A stretch of DNA of 64,000 bases from Leptolyngbya sp. SIO1E4 (GCA_010672825.2 JAAHFU020000003.1:806001-870000), one strand, 5' to 3'. Counted from the stretch's first letter, positions 8,767 through 17,153 are shown. Notes: generated by a model from the letters alone, not told the origin. Made by a program: numbers and translations.

Positions 8767-9798
8767 ATGAACTCAAATGTTAGCGGTGCTTCATCAGGCA
8801 CTGCACTTCAGATTGCTCTTTTAGAGCAAAGTTTCGAAAAAATAAAGCCTCGGGCTAACGATTTTGTAGGCAGCTTTTACCACAATTTATTCACCGACTA
8901 TCCTGCTGCCGAACCCTTATTTACCCACACCAACATGACAGAGCAGGGTAAGAAACTGCTGACGTCCCTCGTGTTTGTGGTCGAAAATCTAAAGCAGCCG
9001 GGTGCACTCACCGAGGTTCTGCAGGGCTTAGGCGCTCGCCATATCCGGTATGGGGCTTTGCCCGAGCACTATCCCCTGGTGGGGAACTCTCTGCTGAAAA
9101 CCTTTGAGCAGTATTTAGGGGCTGACTGGACGCCGGATGTGAAACAAGCTTGGGTGGATGCCTATAGCCTGATCACCGAAGTCATGTTAGAGGGGGCAGA
9201 CTATTCTCAAGCGCAAATCCAGCTAGACCCCTCAGCCCTGGAAGTAGACGAGGCAACTGGGCTGAAGGTGAAGTTGCTAGAAGACAGTTTCGCAAAAGCC
9301 AAGCCCCACGCCGAAGCATTTGTCACCAGTTTTTACGACAACTTATTTACTGACTACCCGGCGGCCAAGCCTCTGTTTGCCCATAGCGACATGAAAGTGC
9401 AAGGCAATAAGCTGCTGATGTCTTTGGTCTTTGTCATCGACAACTTACGGAATCCTGGGGAGCTGACCAAGGCGTTGCAAGGGCTAGGGGCTCGTCATGT
9501 GAAGTATGGCGCCCTGCCTGAGCACTATCCGCTGGTGGGCAACACACTACTGAAAACCTTTGAGCAGTACCTGGGGGCCGACTGGACACCGGATGTGAAG
9601 CAGGCGTGGATCGATGCCTATGGTCTGATCACCGAAGTCATGCTAGAGGGCGCAGATTATTCTCCTGAAGCGGTACACCTCGACCCCTCAACCCCAGCGG
9701 ACATTGAGGTGCCCGAGAGCAATATCAAACCTGGGACTGCAACGGGTCTCATTGGCGGGGGGTTGATTGCTCTCATCATTATGTTTCTGTTGGTTTGA
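8767..9798 (+). CDS. Tandem two-domain globin with C-terminal membrane anchor
   Basis: 343 residues with two copies of a bacterial globin domain (about 10-145 and 162-297), strongly alike. Each has the SFYxNLFTDYP B-helix with its Tyr (38 and 190), the LGARHxxYGALPEHYPLVG F-helix with the likely proximal His (92 and 244), and the LLKTFEQYLGADWTPDVKQA segment. Residues 321-343 (GLIGGGLIALIIMFLLV) form one membrane helix. No signal peptide is present, so I infer a tail-anchored protein with globins on the cytoplasmic face. Globins of this type bind O2 or NO; an NO-detoxifying or electron-linked role is inference. Good RBS; operon head, 30 bases before the pentahaem gene. Confidence 0.85.
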   Translation: MNSNVSGASSGTALQIALLEQSFEKIKPRANDFVGSFYHNLFTDYPAAEPLFTHTNMTEQGKKLLTSLVFVVENLKQPGALTEVLQGLGARHIRYGALPEHYPLVGNSLLKTFEQYLGADWTPDVKQAWVDAYSLITEVMLEGADYSQAQIQLDPSALEVDEATGLKVKLLEDSFAKAKPHAEAFVTSFYDNLFTDYPAAKPLFAHSDMKVQGNKLLMSLVFVIDNLRNPGELTKALQGLGARHVKYGALPEHYPLVGNTLLKTFEQYLGADWTPDVKQAWIDAYGLITEVMLEGADYSPEAVHLDPSTPADIEVPESNIKPGTATGLIGGGLIALIIMFLLV

Positions 9799-9828
9799 TC
9801 CCTGAAGACACGCCTAGGAGAGTTATTG

Positions 9829-10476
9829 ATGGCCTGGAATCGGGGGCGAGTCTTCCACTGGCGCTCCGTAATTAATTTAAGGGTGGCGATCGCACTGGTT
9901 TGTGTTGCACTGATTGGCTGGTTTGCCGCTGCCTTTGCGCTAGATAACAAGCAGGTATTTTTGCCTGGAGAAACCTCCGTCGGCCACTACTTGTTTGAAA
10001 CCTCTTGTAGCTCCTGCCATGAAGGCTTTAAGCCTGTCACCAACGACACCTGCATGCGCTGCCACGAAGCCGAAATGGCCGAAGATGCCCACGGCACTCA
10101 AAAATTTCTCGACCCCCGCTGGGCGGGAGAACTGGAAAAACTGGCGGTGCTGACCTGTACAACCTGCCATAACGAGCATGTCCACATGTTTGGTCGCGGT
10201 GTTCATCTGCAGCCAGACCTGTGCATGACTTGCCACGAGGGGATTATCAATGGCGACTTGAAGAGCCACGATGGGTTTGCCACTGATGGCTGCTGGACAG
10301 CCGGATGCCACAACTACCATGACCACCGTTCGATCTCGACGGGCTTCTTAAGACAGAACCTTGATCAACCCCCAATGCTGCCTATACAGGTACTCCCCGA
10401 GCGAACCGTACTCACCCAATTAGAAACAGCTCCAGCACCAGATCTAAACCAAGAATTTCTGGGAGGGGGGACATGA
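9829..10476 (+). CDS. Membrane-anchored pentahaem c-type cytochrome
   Basis: 215 residues. An uncleaved-looking membrane helix (about 17-37) is followed by a periplasmic part with five haem sites: CSSCH (60-64), CMRCH (75-79), CTTCH (110-114), CMTCH (132-136) and a wider CWTAGCH (155-161), the CX4CH spacing known from some cytochrome c3-type proteins. Many extra His could be distal ligands. It resembles NapC/NirT- or c3-like electron carriers, but I cannot place it in a named family. ATG 9829 is preferred over TTG 9826 because AGGAGAG lies at the right distance. Its stop overlaps the next start by four bases. Confidence 0.85.
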   Translation: MAWNRGRVFHWRSVINLRVAIALVCVALIGWFAAAFALDNKQVFLPGETSVGHYLFETSCSSCHEGFKPVTNDTCMRCHEAEMAEDAHGTQKFLDPRWAGELEKLAVLTCTTCHNEHVHMFGRGVHLQPDLCMTCHEGIINGDLKSHDGFATDGCWTAGCHNYHDHRSISTGFLRQNLDQPPMLPIQVLPERTVLTQLETAPAPDLNQEFLGGGT

Positions 10477-11264
10477 AAGGACTGCTAACGGGCCTGCTTG
10501 TCTTCCTGTTACTGCTAGGTTGGGCAACCCCCGCCTGGGGAGATGGGGTGGATCAAGCTGGAATCGATGAGCGCACTCAGCAATGGCAAAGTAGCACCCA
10601 CGCTCTGAACCAGGTGAATTGCTCTAGCTGTCACCAAAATGCAGAAACCCAAGACTTTGTGGCCCACCCTGATCAGGAAAGCTGCCGCACCTGCCATGAG
10701 CAGGCAGTAGACACCTTTCTCCTGGGTAAACACGGTATTCGCCTACTAGAAGGAGGCACCCCGCTGCAGCCAGCAATGGCGCGGTTGCCCATGCAAGCAG
10801 CCGCCCACGATTTACAAATGACCTGTGGCACCTGCCACGATGTCCACTCAGTGAATACGGTGCAGGCAGCCGTGGATTCTTGTCTCACCTGCCATAGCGA
10901 CCCCCATTCCCTGAATTACGAAAACTCTCAGCATGCTCAGCTGTTTGCCGCTGATCGCAGTCTGCCCCGACCAACGGGTACCTCTGTCAGCTGCGCCACT
11001 TGCCATCTGCCTCGCCATGAAGTCAAAGCCGGTGAGGGTAGCATCACCCGGGTGAATCACAACAACACCTACACGCTGCTGCCCCGCGATCGCATGGTGC
11101 AGGAGGTGTGCATGAACTGCCACGGCGTGGAATACAGCTACAACAGCATTTTTGACGATGACCTGGTGGAGGCCAATTTTGATCATCCCCCCAGCCTGTC
11201 GCTAGAAACCTTTGACCTGGTGCGGGCCCTTGAAGAACGGCGCACCAGCCAGGGCAGTGAATAG
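10473..11264 (+). CDS. Periplasmic hexahaem c-type cytochrome
   Basis: 263 residues. A cleavable signal peptide (1-23, ending PAWG) is followed by six CxxCH sites: CSSCH (50), CRTCH (71), CGTCH (118), CLTCH (137), CATCH (174) and CMNCH (213). The pattern of long spacers with HGIR, HDVHS and VNHNNTYTLLPRDRM segments is reminiscent of the octahaem/hydroxylamine-oxidoreductase and cytochrome c554 superfamily. No crosslinking Tyr or Lys-type catalytic haem (CXXCK) is seen, so electron transfer is more likely than catalysis. The ATGA overlap with the pentahaem gene suggests coupled translation and a complex of eleven haems. Confidence 0.82.
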   Translation: MKGLLTGLLVFLLLLGWATPAWGDGVDQAGIDERTQQWQSSTHALNQVNCSSCHQNAETQDFVAHPDQESCRTCHEQAVDTFLLGKHGIRLLEGGTPLQPAMARLPMQAAAHDLQMTCGTCHDVHSVNTVQAAVDSCLTCHSDPHSLNYENSQHAQLFAADRSLPRPTGTSVSCATCHLPRHEVKAGEGSITRVNHNNTYTLLPRDRMVQEVCMNCHGVEYSYNSIFDDDLVEANFDHPPSLSLETFDLVRALEERRTSQGSE

Positions 11265-11397
11265 CGGCGATCGTCCAATCCAGCGTTCGCATCGACGAAC
11301 TTCCTCACCCGCTATGCGCTCACGGTTGCGCTACTCAGCAACGAGGTTGAACTTCTGTAAGACATCACTCACGCTCTAAATTAAGGAGATTACTTCC

Positions 11398-12054
11398 ATG
11401 GCAATTGTAGAAAGGTGGATGGGGGCTATCCGCACCCGTACCGTTGCGTTTATCGCCATTATTCTGGCAGTGGCAATAACGGCAATTTCCTGTAGCAGCA
11501 GTGGGGGGCCTACCGCCACTGCCAGCACCGGCATCGCACCTGAACTCGTTGTTGATTACATTCACGCCGTCCTTGAAGCAGACCGTACGGCCTACACCAA
11601 ACACGTGGTAAACCGGGCTCAGGTGCTGGAAGGGAAGTCTAAAGAGGACGGTGTTTTGACCATTGAAGCCACGGAAGGATGGCAGCAAACGGGCGGAATT
11701 CCTCTGCCAGCTCAAATGTTCCGCCTTGGTTCAGAGATTGCAAATGAGTCCGGGTACTTTACCTACAACCTCATTTCTCCCTGGTACATCAACGATAGTC
11801 ATGCCCCTAAGAGCGAATTCGAGCAAACCGCAATGGACGCCGTGATTGAGACCGGTGAACCCTATAAAGACTACCAGGAGGCCGGTGGTCAGCAGTTCTT
11901 TTCTGCCATCTATCCAGACGTAGCGGTTGCCGAAGCTTGTGTCTCTTGCCACAACACCCATCCGATTCACCTAGAGCGGTATCCCGACAAGCAGTTTGTC
12001 ATGGATGAAGTCATGGGCGGCGTCGTCATCAATATTCCCCTAGCGGGAACTTAG
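11398..12054 (+). CDS. Tll0287-like (DUF3365) monohaem c-type lipoprotein
   Basis: 218 residues. An N-terminal membrane segment ends in the lipobox-like AISC (about 34), so it is probably a lipoprotein on the periplasmic or lumenal side. The Tll0287-like domain spans about 55-215, with a YFTYNLISPWYIND core and a single haem site CVSCH near residue 180. Tll0287 of Thermosynechococcus is a PAS-like cytochrome with unusual axial ligation, thought to act in redox signalling. A strong AAGGAG lies before the ATG. It follows the hexahaem gene by 133 bases on the same strand. Confidence 0.85.
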   Translation: MAIVERWMGAIRTRTVAFIAIILAVAITAISCSSSGGPTATASTGIAPELVVDYIHAVLEADRTAYTKHVVNRAQVLEGKSKEDGVLTIEATEGWQQTGGIPLPAQMFRLGSEIANESGYFTYNLISPWYINDSHAPKSEFEQTAMDAVIETGEPYKDYQEAGGQQFFSAIYPDVAVAEACVSCHNTHPIHLERYPDKQFVMDEVMGGVVINIPLAGT

Positions 12055-12472
12055 GCGCGAGTTACCAAGCGACTAGCAGGTGACGCGCCGCGTGATCTGA
12101 GCTGGGAATGGGGGGGCAATTCCCTTACCATTCTCCAGCTCATTTATACCAATTCTCCAAATCAGCGCTACACATCGCCACCCCACCGCCTGCGGCACCT
12201 CCCCTTGGAAAGGGGAGGCTGGGAGGGGTCTGATCTGTCGCTTTAGAAACGAGAACTGGTATTACCCCGCCTTTGTGGGTTTTTTGCCGCCATGATCCCA
12301 GTTGGTAGCCATAGAGAGATCGGGCGGTAGAAGATGCCGTGACGTAGCCTGACGCACCATCTTGTAAAGCTTGATGGGTTAGGCTGGCGCGCAACGCAGT
12401 TGATGAAGTAATGAAGGCGCCTGACTGAGATTTAGAAATTTTGTACTTACAGATTTTGATATTCCCAGGCCA
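12055..12472. other. Intergenic region carrying repeat B
   Basis: 418 bases without a credible gene. It contains the compact repeat B (12146-12262). The rest (12263-12472) shows nothing I can name; a 118-codon minus frame across it looks like a shadow. Promoter elements for the cytochrome-b-like gene are expected near 12430-12460 but none is clear. Confidence 0.5.
12146..12262. repeat. Dispersed repeat B, copy 2 (MITE-like, 117 bp)
   Basis: The ends ATACCAATTCTC and GAGAACTGGTAT are inverted repeats with 11 of 12 matches. The centre has a hairpin (CCTCCCC with GGGGAGG). It matches the interrupted copy at 3533-3840, including CATCGCCACCCCACCGC near the left end and CTTTAGAAA near the right end. 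Confidence 0.6.
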
Positions 12473-13210
12473 ATGAGCAGATTTCGCCGCCCACACCGCA
12501 CCCTTGATTCTCAGGAACCGCTCTCTTCAGGGCGCGATCGCACGGCTGGAGAGCCCGTCTCCTCCCCTGACCTGGGAGCGATCGCCCCGCAGCGGCGATC
12601 GCCCAAGCGACCTCGGGGCATTCAACCTGGGTTCAAAACCCTGATTGGCCTAACGTTGCTGACGGCGGCGTTGCTGCTGCCCTTTGTGTTCAGCGCCCGC
12701 TACCTAGACCTGCTGCGGGAAAACTCCATTGACCTGCATCAGTTTCTGCGCGGGGAGTGGTACAAGCAAGGGACGGGCTATGTTGGCCTCGGGTTTGTCC
12801 TGTTAGAGGGGATGCTCACCGCCCGCAAACGCAGCCGTAGCTGGATTGGCCAACTCAAAATTCCAGGCTCCATGCTGCTGTGGCGCAGCATTCACATCTT
12901 TTCAGGGGTGGCGCTAGTCGGTGTGGTGCTCATCCACACGATAGGCGCCAACGGTCTCAATTTTAATGCCCTCTTTTTATGGGTTTTCTTTGCCACCACC
13001 CTCACAGCGCTGGTCGGTGTGGTAGCTGAAACCGGAATTTTGGAATCTACCCGCAGCCGTTTCGGCCAGCTGCCTGGTGGCGCAGTGCTCACCAAGGGAC
13101 CCCTGATTCGAGGGTTGCGCTCGATCTGGTTGGCCAGTCACATTTTCTTTGTCTGTGTGTTTGCCGTGATGCTAGTTTTCCACATCATTCTGGCCTACTA
13201 CTACCAATAA
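12473..13210 (+). CDS. Cytochrome-b-like four-helix membrane protein
   Basis: 245 residues. A basic, low-complexity N-terminus of about 50 residues is followed by four hydrophobic segments (about 57-75, 98-115, 140-160 with RSIHIFSG, 164-185, and 225-245). Paired His lie in helices: RSIHIFSGVALVGVVLIH in one and LASHIFFVCVFAVMLVFHI in the last, the spacing expected for two bis-His haems b. It resembles the cytochrome b561/ferric-reductase-like transmembrane fold. In this position it could move electrons between the quinone pool and the periplasmic multihaem proteins (inference). The start is uncertain; no clear Shine-Dalgarno is seen. Confidence 0.65.
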   Translation: MSRFRRPHRTLDSQEPLSSGRDRTAGEPVSSPDLGAIAPQRRSPKRPRGIQPGFKTLIGLTLLTAALLLPFVFSARYLDLLRENSIDLHQFLRGEWYKQGTGYVGLGFVLLEGMLTARKRSRSWIGQLKIPGSMLLWRSIHIFSGVALVGVVLIHTIGANGLNFNALFLWVFFATTLTALVGVVAETGILESTRSRFGQLPGGAVLTKGPLIRGLRSIWLASHIFFVCVFAVMLVFHIILAYYYQ

Positions 13211-13372
13211 CAGCTGTCTGTAGGCACTCTCTACCCTGTTAAACCCGCCCAGGCGATTGCTGAGATCTCCTCTATTCAGCACATGCCCCTCCTGCTGAGG
13301 CAGGTTTCGCCAAAGTCACCGTTTTTTTACCCCCCAAAATCTTCTAGTTCAGACATTCAGAGGTCGGACACG

Positions 13373-13855
13373 ATGACTGTTAAGCCCCTATCGGATACCC
13401 CTCGAAAAAACAAAGCCAGTTTGTTGGCGATCGCAGTGGTGGCAACGTTTGCGATTGCCGCGTACCTACTGACCCTCCCTGACCCCTCTGTACAAAGTCT
13501 CTCACCCATCTCAGGGCTGATGACCTTGAAAACCACCACCCAGGAAGCGATTCCCTACCCAGTGGCGATGGTCACCCCAAAGCCCACGCTTGTCGAGTTC
13601 TATGCAGACTGGTGCACCACCTGTCAGGCCCTGGCGCCAACCCTGCAAGCTATCCATCACCAGTTTGGCAATCAGATCAACTTCGTCATGCTGAACATTG
13701 ACGATCCCCAGTGGCGAGAACAGGTGCAGCAGTTTCAAGTGAGTGGCGTTCCCCATTTGGCGCTTCTCAATTCAGACCAGACCCTTGCCGATACCTTCAT
13801 CGGTAAGGTTCCCAAGCAGATCATTGCTGACCGCGTCGCTGATTTACTTGGCTAG
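13373..13855 (+). CDS. Membrane-anchored thioredoxin-like protein (HCF164/TxlA type)
   Basis: 160 residues from the ATG after GAGGTCGG; the longer frame from 13283 adds 30 unlikely residues. One membrane helix (about 17-35) is followed by a thioredoxin fold: VEFYADWCTTCQALAPT with the redox CTTC pair, the DDPQW region, and the cis-Pro loop SGVPHLALL. HCF164/TxlA proteins feed reducing power to cytochrome c assembly on the lumenal side, keeping apocytochrome cysteines reduced. That role fits the System II genes and multihaem cytochromes nearby. Confidence 0.82.
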   Translation: MTVKPLSDTPRKNKASLLAIAVVATFAIAAYLLTLPDPSVQSLSPISGLMTLKTTTQEAIPYPVAMVTPKPTLVEFYADWCTTCQALAPTLQAIHHQFGNQINFVMLNIDDPQWREQVQQFQVSGVPHLALLNSDQTLADTFIGKVPKQIIADRVADLLG

Positions 13856-13906
13856 GGCTTACGTTCGACTCACCTATGCTGTGCATCCCTTTAGGAGTCC
13901 CATTAC

Positions 13907-14125
13907 ATGGCGCTACTCAATCGGTTTCTTCGACTGCTAGAACTGCTGGAACAGGCCACTGATGTGGTTGAGTTTTTGACCACCCCCGCAGGCATCGCGA
14001 TCGCGACTTGTCTACTCAGCTATCAGGCATTGCTGGTGATTGGCTGCGATGGGCCTTCCGCCGCAATTCTCGCCAGTGCCACTGCCCTGACCTTACACTG
14101 TGGGTTAAATCGCCCCAAGTTTTAA
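13907..14125 (+). CDS. Small membrane protein, unknown
   Basis: 72 residues with a good ribosome-binding site (TAGGAGTCC before the ATG). An amphipathic N-terminus (LNRFLRLLELLEQATDVVEF) is followed by a hydrophobic stretch, about residues 29-62, that could form one or two helices. Two Cys (35 and 47) and one more near the end are present. No family is recognised. It lies 51 bases after the thioredoxin gene and five bases before the ChaN-like gene, so it is probably cotranscribed with them. Confidence 0.6.
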   Translation: MALLNRFLRLLELLEQATDVVEFLTTPAGIAIATCLLSYQALLVIGCDGPSAAILASATALTLHCGLNRPKF

Positions 14126-14130
14126 CCCCT

Positions 14131-15012
14131 ATGGCCAAACGATTTTATCAAGGGCACCTGTGCTGGATTGCCCTGAGCAGTGCTCTCCTTTTAATCCCCC
14201 CTGTGGCCTGTTCTGCCAGTGATCCTCCACGGACGATGCAGGAAACTGAGTTGGCTGATCGCCAATCCGAGGATTTTCAACGGCTGCTGAATTCAGATGT
14301 CGTATATCTGGGAGAACAGCACGATAGTGTGGCCGACCACACCGCTCAGCTAGAGATTATTGAGGCCATCTATGCGGAAAATCCAGATATTGCGATCGGG
14401 TTGGAAATGTTTCAACGCCCTTTTCAACCGGTCATCGATCGCTATCTCGCGGGGGAGATTTCTGAGGCTGAACTGGTTGAACAAAGCGAGTACGAGCAGC
14501 GCTGGGGGTTTCCCTGGGAATATTACGCCCCGATTCTACGATTCGCGCAGACACACCAGCTACCGGTGCTGGCCCTGAATGCCCCCGGCGAAGTCGTGCG
14601 TCAGGTTGCCCGAGAAGGGCTCGATAGCCTAGAAGATGACGACTTTCGCGATATCCCTCCCTTGGCCGAGATTGATACGAGCAACACCGACTATCAGGAT
14701 TTTGTCAGAGTTGCTTTCGGAAGCCACGGTAGCCACGGCAATTTCAATTTTGAGAATTTCTTTGCGGCTCAAGTCGTCTGGGATGAAACGATGGCCATGA
14801 GCATTGCAGATTTTAGGCAAGCCCAACCCGATACGCAAGTGGTGGTATTGGCAGGCCAGGGACATGTCATTTATGGCTATGGCATTCCCGATCGCGTCGC
14901 CCGCCGCTTGGGAGACTCTTTACAGCAGACCAAAGTGCTACTCAATTTTCCTGAAGAGCTGCTGACAGAATCGTCAGACGGAATCGCCGATATCTTTTGG
15001 GACAGTGAATAG
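14131..15012 (+). CDS. ChaN-like haem-binding lipoprotein
   Basis: 293 residues from the ATG directly after the small membrane gene; the frame from 14008 would overlap that gene. The signal sequence ends in VACS (lipobox). The body carries ChaN hallmarks: VVYLGEQHDSVADHTAQLEI, then IGLEMFQRPFQPVIDRYL, and later VVVLAGQGHVIYGYGIPDR. ChaN-family lipoproteins (haem-binding uptake, Tiki-like) bind haem dimers at the outer membrane of some bacteria. In this cluster it could bind or ferry haem (inference). Confidence 0.8.
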   Translation: MAKRFYQGHLCWIALSSALLLIPPVACSASDPPRTMQETELADRQSEDFQRLLNSDVVYLGEQHDSVADHTAQLEIIEAIYAENPDIAIGLEMFQRPFQPVIDRYLAGEISEAELVEQSEYEQRWGFPWEYYAPILRFAQTHQLPVLALNAPGEVVRQVAREGLDSLEDDDFRDIPPLAEIDTSNTDYQDFVRVAFGSHGSHGNFNFENFFAAQVVWDETMAMSIADFRQAQPDTQVVVLAGQGHVIYGYGIPDRVARRLGDSLQQTKVLLNFPEELLTESSDGIADIFWDSE

Positions 15013-15378
15013 TCTAATAATGACCCCTAATTTCATACCCAAAGCACTCCGAATTTGGGAAGTTGAATGGTTGCGGCGCGAGACAACCTATCCCGAAAGG
15101 ACTTCAAGGATCTTTATTGAGGGTAAGCATCCGGACTTGATATCAGTTGCGATCGCCACCAACATCCTTGTAGCCAACTGCACCGACACAACAGCAAGCT
15201 CCACTACAGACCTGAATGTTGCTAGCGATCGCGTGTTTGATTCAGGATTCGATGCAATTCAGCCAGACAGCCACGTCAGACTTCAACATCCACACCGGGG
15301 ATGGAGAGTTCGTCAAGCAGTTCGTCAAATGGCCCAGCGATAACTAGCAAGACCCAACACACGATTACATGGGCACAT
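15013..15378. other. Intergenic region, nothing recognised
   Basis: 366 bases between the convergent ChaN-like and pentapeptide genes. A 112-codon plus frame (15005-15343) overlaps the ChaN-like stop and has no family pattern; I take it as noncoding. Two HIP1-like octamers or near-octamers are present. No clear terminator hairpin was found. Confidence 0.45.
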
Positions 15379-16305
15379 TCAGCGCGTAACATTTAACGCG
15401 CCGTGGCGTTTTAACCACTGCCGTTGGGCCAGCGACAGCCCGGTAACATTGGTAAACAACGCGCCAACCACTTGGCAACCGTCTAAGCAGACACCATCTA
15501 GCTGTGCATTTTCCAGATTGGCATTGCGCAGGTCAGCCCCACTCAGGTTCGCGCCGCTCAGGTTGGCAAATTCTAGGGTGGCCCCATATAGTGAGGCTTG
15601 CCTCAAATCTGCCTGCATCAATACCGCATTCCAAAAATCAGCCCAGTCTAACTGGGTACTCCGCAGAGTCGCAGCGGTGAGGTCAGCTTCTTGAAAACAA
15701 GCGCTGAGCGCGCGGGCTTCAGACAAGTTAGCCCCAACCAAAATCGCTGCCGTCAGATTAGCCTGGGCCAGATCAGCCATCACAAACGAAACACCCGATA
15801 GGGTTGCCTGTTGCCATCCTGAGCGGCTGAGTCGAGCCCCCTCAAAACTTGACTGACTAAAATTGGCGCCATCGAGCCAGGCTTCCACTAAATTGGCATA
15901 TTTGAAGCGAGCTTGCGGCCCACTAGCTTCCCGAAAATCAGCACGCTCTAAACAGGCATGGGAGGCGTTTAAATAATCCAGCTGCGCTCCATAAAATTGA
16001 GCCGCCACTGCCACTGCCCGTTGTAAATTCACGTTGTCAAGACGGGCTTGAGTTAATACGGCTTGGGTTAGCTGGCCTTCTACCCAACAGCTCTCTGACA
16101 GCTCAGCCAACATCAAGTTTGCCTTAGAAAAGTTCGCGCCCTGACAGGAGGCGTGGTTTAGTCGAGCCTGACGCAGGTAAGCTGCTGAACAATCCACTCG
16201 ATCTAGACAAACTTCGCTGAGATCAATGCCGCTAAGTTCTGCTTTGCTTAAAGACTTGCCAGCTCGAATACTTGCCAGAACGTCAGAAACCGTGAGTTGA
16301 GCCAT
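15379..16305 (-). CDS. Pentapeptide repeat protein
   Basis: 308 residues from the second Met (MAQLTVSDVL). After an N-terminal helix of about 20 residues, nearly the whole chain is A(D/N)LxxA-type pentapeptides, such as SKANL, AQANL, SGANL, SGADL and RNANL, predicted to form a right-handed beta-helix. Two short breaks (about 70-90 and 285-308) interrupt the pattern; the C-terminal tail LSLAQRQWLKRHGA is typical. Such proteins are abundant in cyanobacteria and mostly of unknown function; mimicry of DNA applies only to a few. The shadow frames in it reflect the 15-base periodicity. Confidence 0.85.
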   Translation of the reverse strand: MAQLTVSDVLASIRAGKSLSKAELSGIDLSEVCLDRVDCSAAYLRQARLNHASCQGANFSKANLMLAELSESCWVEGQLTQAVLTQARLDNVNLQRAVAVAAQFYGAQLDYLNASHACLERADFREASGPQARFKYANLVEAWLDGANFSQSSFEGARLSRSGWQQATLSGVSFVMADLAQANLTAAILVGANLSEARALSACFQEADLTAATLRSTQLDWADFWNAVLMQADLRQASLYGATLEFANLSGANLSGADLRNANLENAQLDGVCLDGCQVVGALFTNVTGLSLAQRQWLKRHGALNVTR

Positions 16306-16634
16306 AGAACACAATAAGCAGCACAGGGAACATCATAAAATCTTTCTGTATTGAGAGATACAGTTTTCACTTTAGTTTTCCCAAGTTTTTGGGTTTTCTT
16401 AAGAAATTACGACTGCTTCTTAAGAAATTACGGCGGCGGCTGTGTATTTTTTAAAGCGGGAGAAGTCAAACTGTTACTTTGGATACAGTAGAGAATTTTT
16501 ACCCGTGCAGCTCCCTGTCATTTTGCCCAGGCGATCGCATTAGCACAGCCAGGCATCATCCCTCGTTGCCGCGATCGCGTCAGTTTTTAGCCCCCCGGCG
16601 TTCGTGAATATCGTCGTCTAGCCTCCATAGAATT
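16306..16634. promoter_or_regulatory. Divergent intergenic region with two in-phase copies of a palindromic motif
   Basis: 329 bases between divergent genes. The 16-mer TTCTTAAGAAATTACG occurs twice as a direct repeat (16396-16411 and 16417-16432) with a 21-base period, two helical turns; each copy contains the palindrome TTCTTAAGAA. This looks like a pair of regulator sites. The sites are closer to the pentapeptide gene, so I assign them to it tentatively. HIP1 octamers lie at about 16531 and 16571. Confidence 0.45.
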
Positions 16635-17153
16635 ATGAGTTACGCCCCTGAACAGGCCTTTCGTGAAATTGTGATGGCGGACTTGGCCGCTGTGATTTTA
16701 ATCGTCCCCACTGACACGGTTATCCCGCCCCGTCCCCAAACGCCTCTGGGTATCCCTATGCCTAAGCGCATCTATAGCGAACAGGGCTGGGCGTTTCAAC
16801 AAAATCAACTCATCGGCACTATCGAAGGGCTAAAACTCAACTCCTCAGGCCCAGAAGATTCACCTTTCCAAATCAGCCAGCGACTCACCCTGGGGGTTCC
16901 GCTGTCTTTTGAACTCAGCAGTGAACAGCATCTGCCAGCGGTGATCGCGGCTAAAGCACGCTTCCTTTATCAGTTCGAGCCAGCTCCGAGCCAGCATTAC
17001 GGCCTATTTCAAGACTTAGTGCCCCAATTTGTAAGAATTTATCCGTTTAAATCAGCACAGCAGTTTTCTGCCCAAATCACGCAGTTTCTAGCGGCAGAGC
17101 AAGCCTTCTGGCAACAGCGGCATCGGTTATCCCTGAAGAATGAGCTGCCTTAA
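16635..17153 (+). CDS. Conserved-looking hypothetical protein
   Basis: 172 residues. I do not recognise the family. The sequence has mixed alpha/beta character with a Pro-rich stretch near residue 30 (PTDTVIPPRPQTPLGIP), an aromatic-rich middle, and a C-terminal helix (SAQITQFLAAEQAFWQQRHR). No signal peptide, membrane helix or catalytic motif is evident. The start is uncertain; inner ATGs at about 16674 and 16758 are possible. It stands alone, followed by a rhodanese gene after 116 bases. Confidence 0.6.
   Translation: MSYAPEQAFREIVMADLAAVILIVPTDTVIPPRPQTPLGIPMPKRIYSEQGWAFQQNQLIGTIEGLKLNSSGPEDSPFQISQRLTLGVPLSFELSSEQHLPAVIAAKARFLYQFEPAPSQHYGLFQDLVPQFVRIYPFKSAQQFSAQITQFLAAEQAFWQQRHRLSLKNELP

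Noticed and set aside
15005-15343. 112-codon plus ORF
   Set aside because: Overlaps the ChaN-like stop, no ribosome-binding site, no family pattern.
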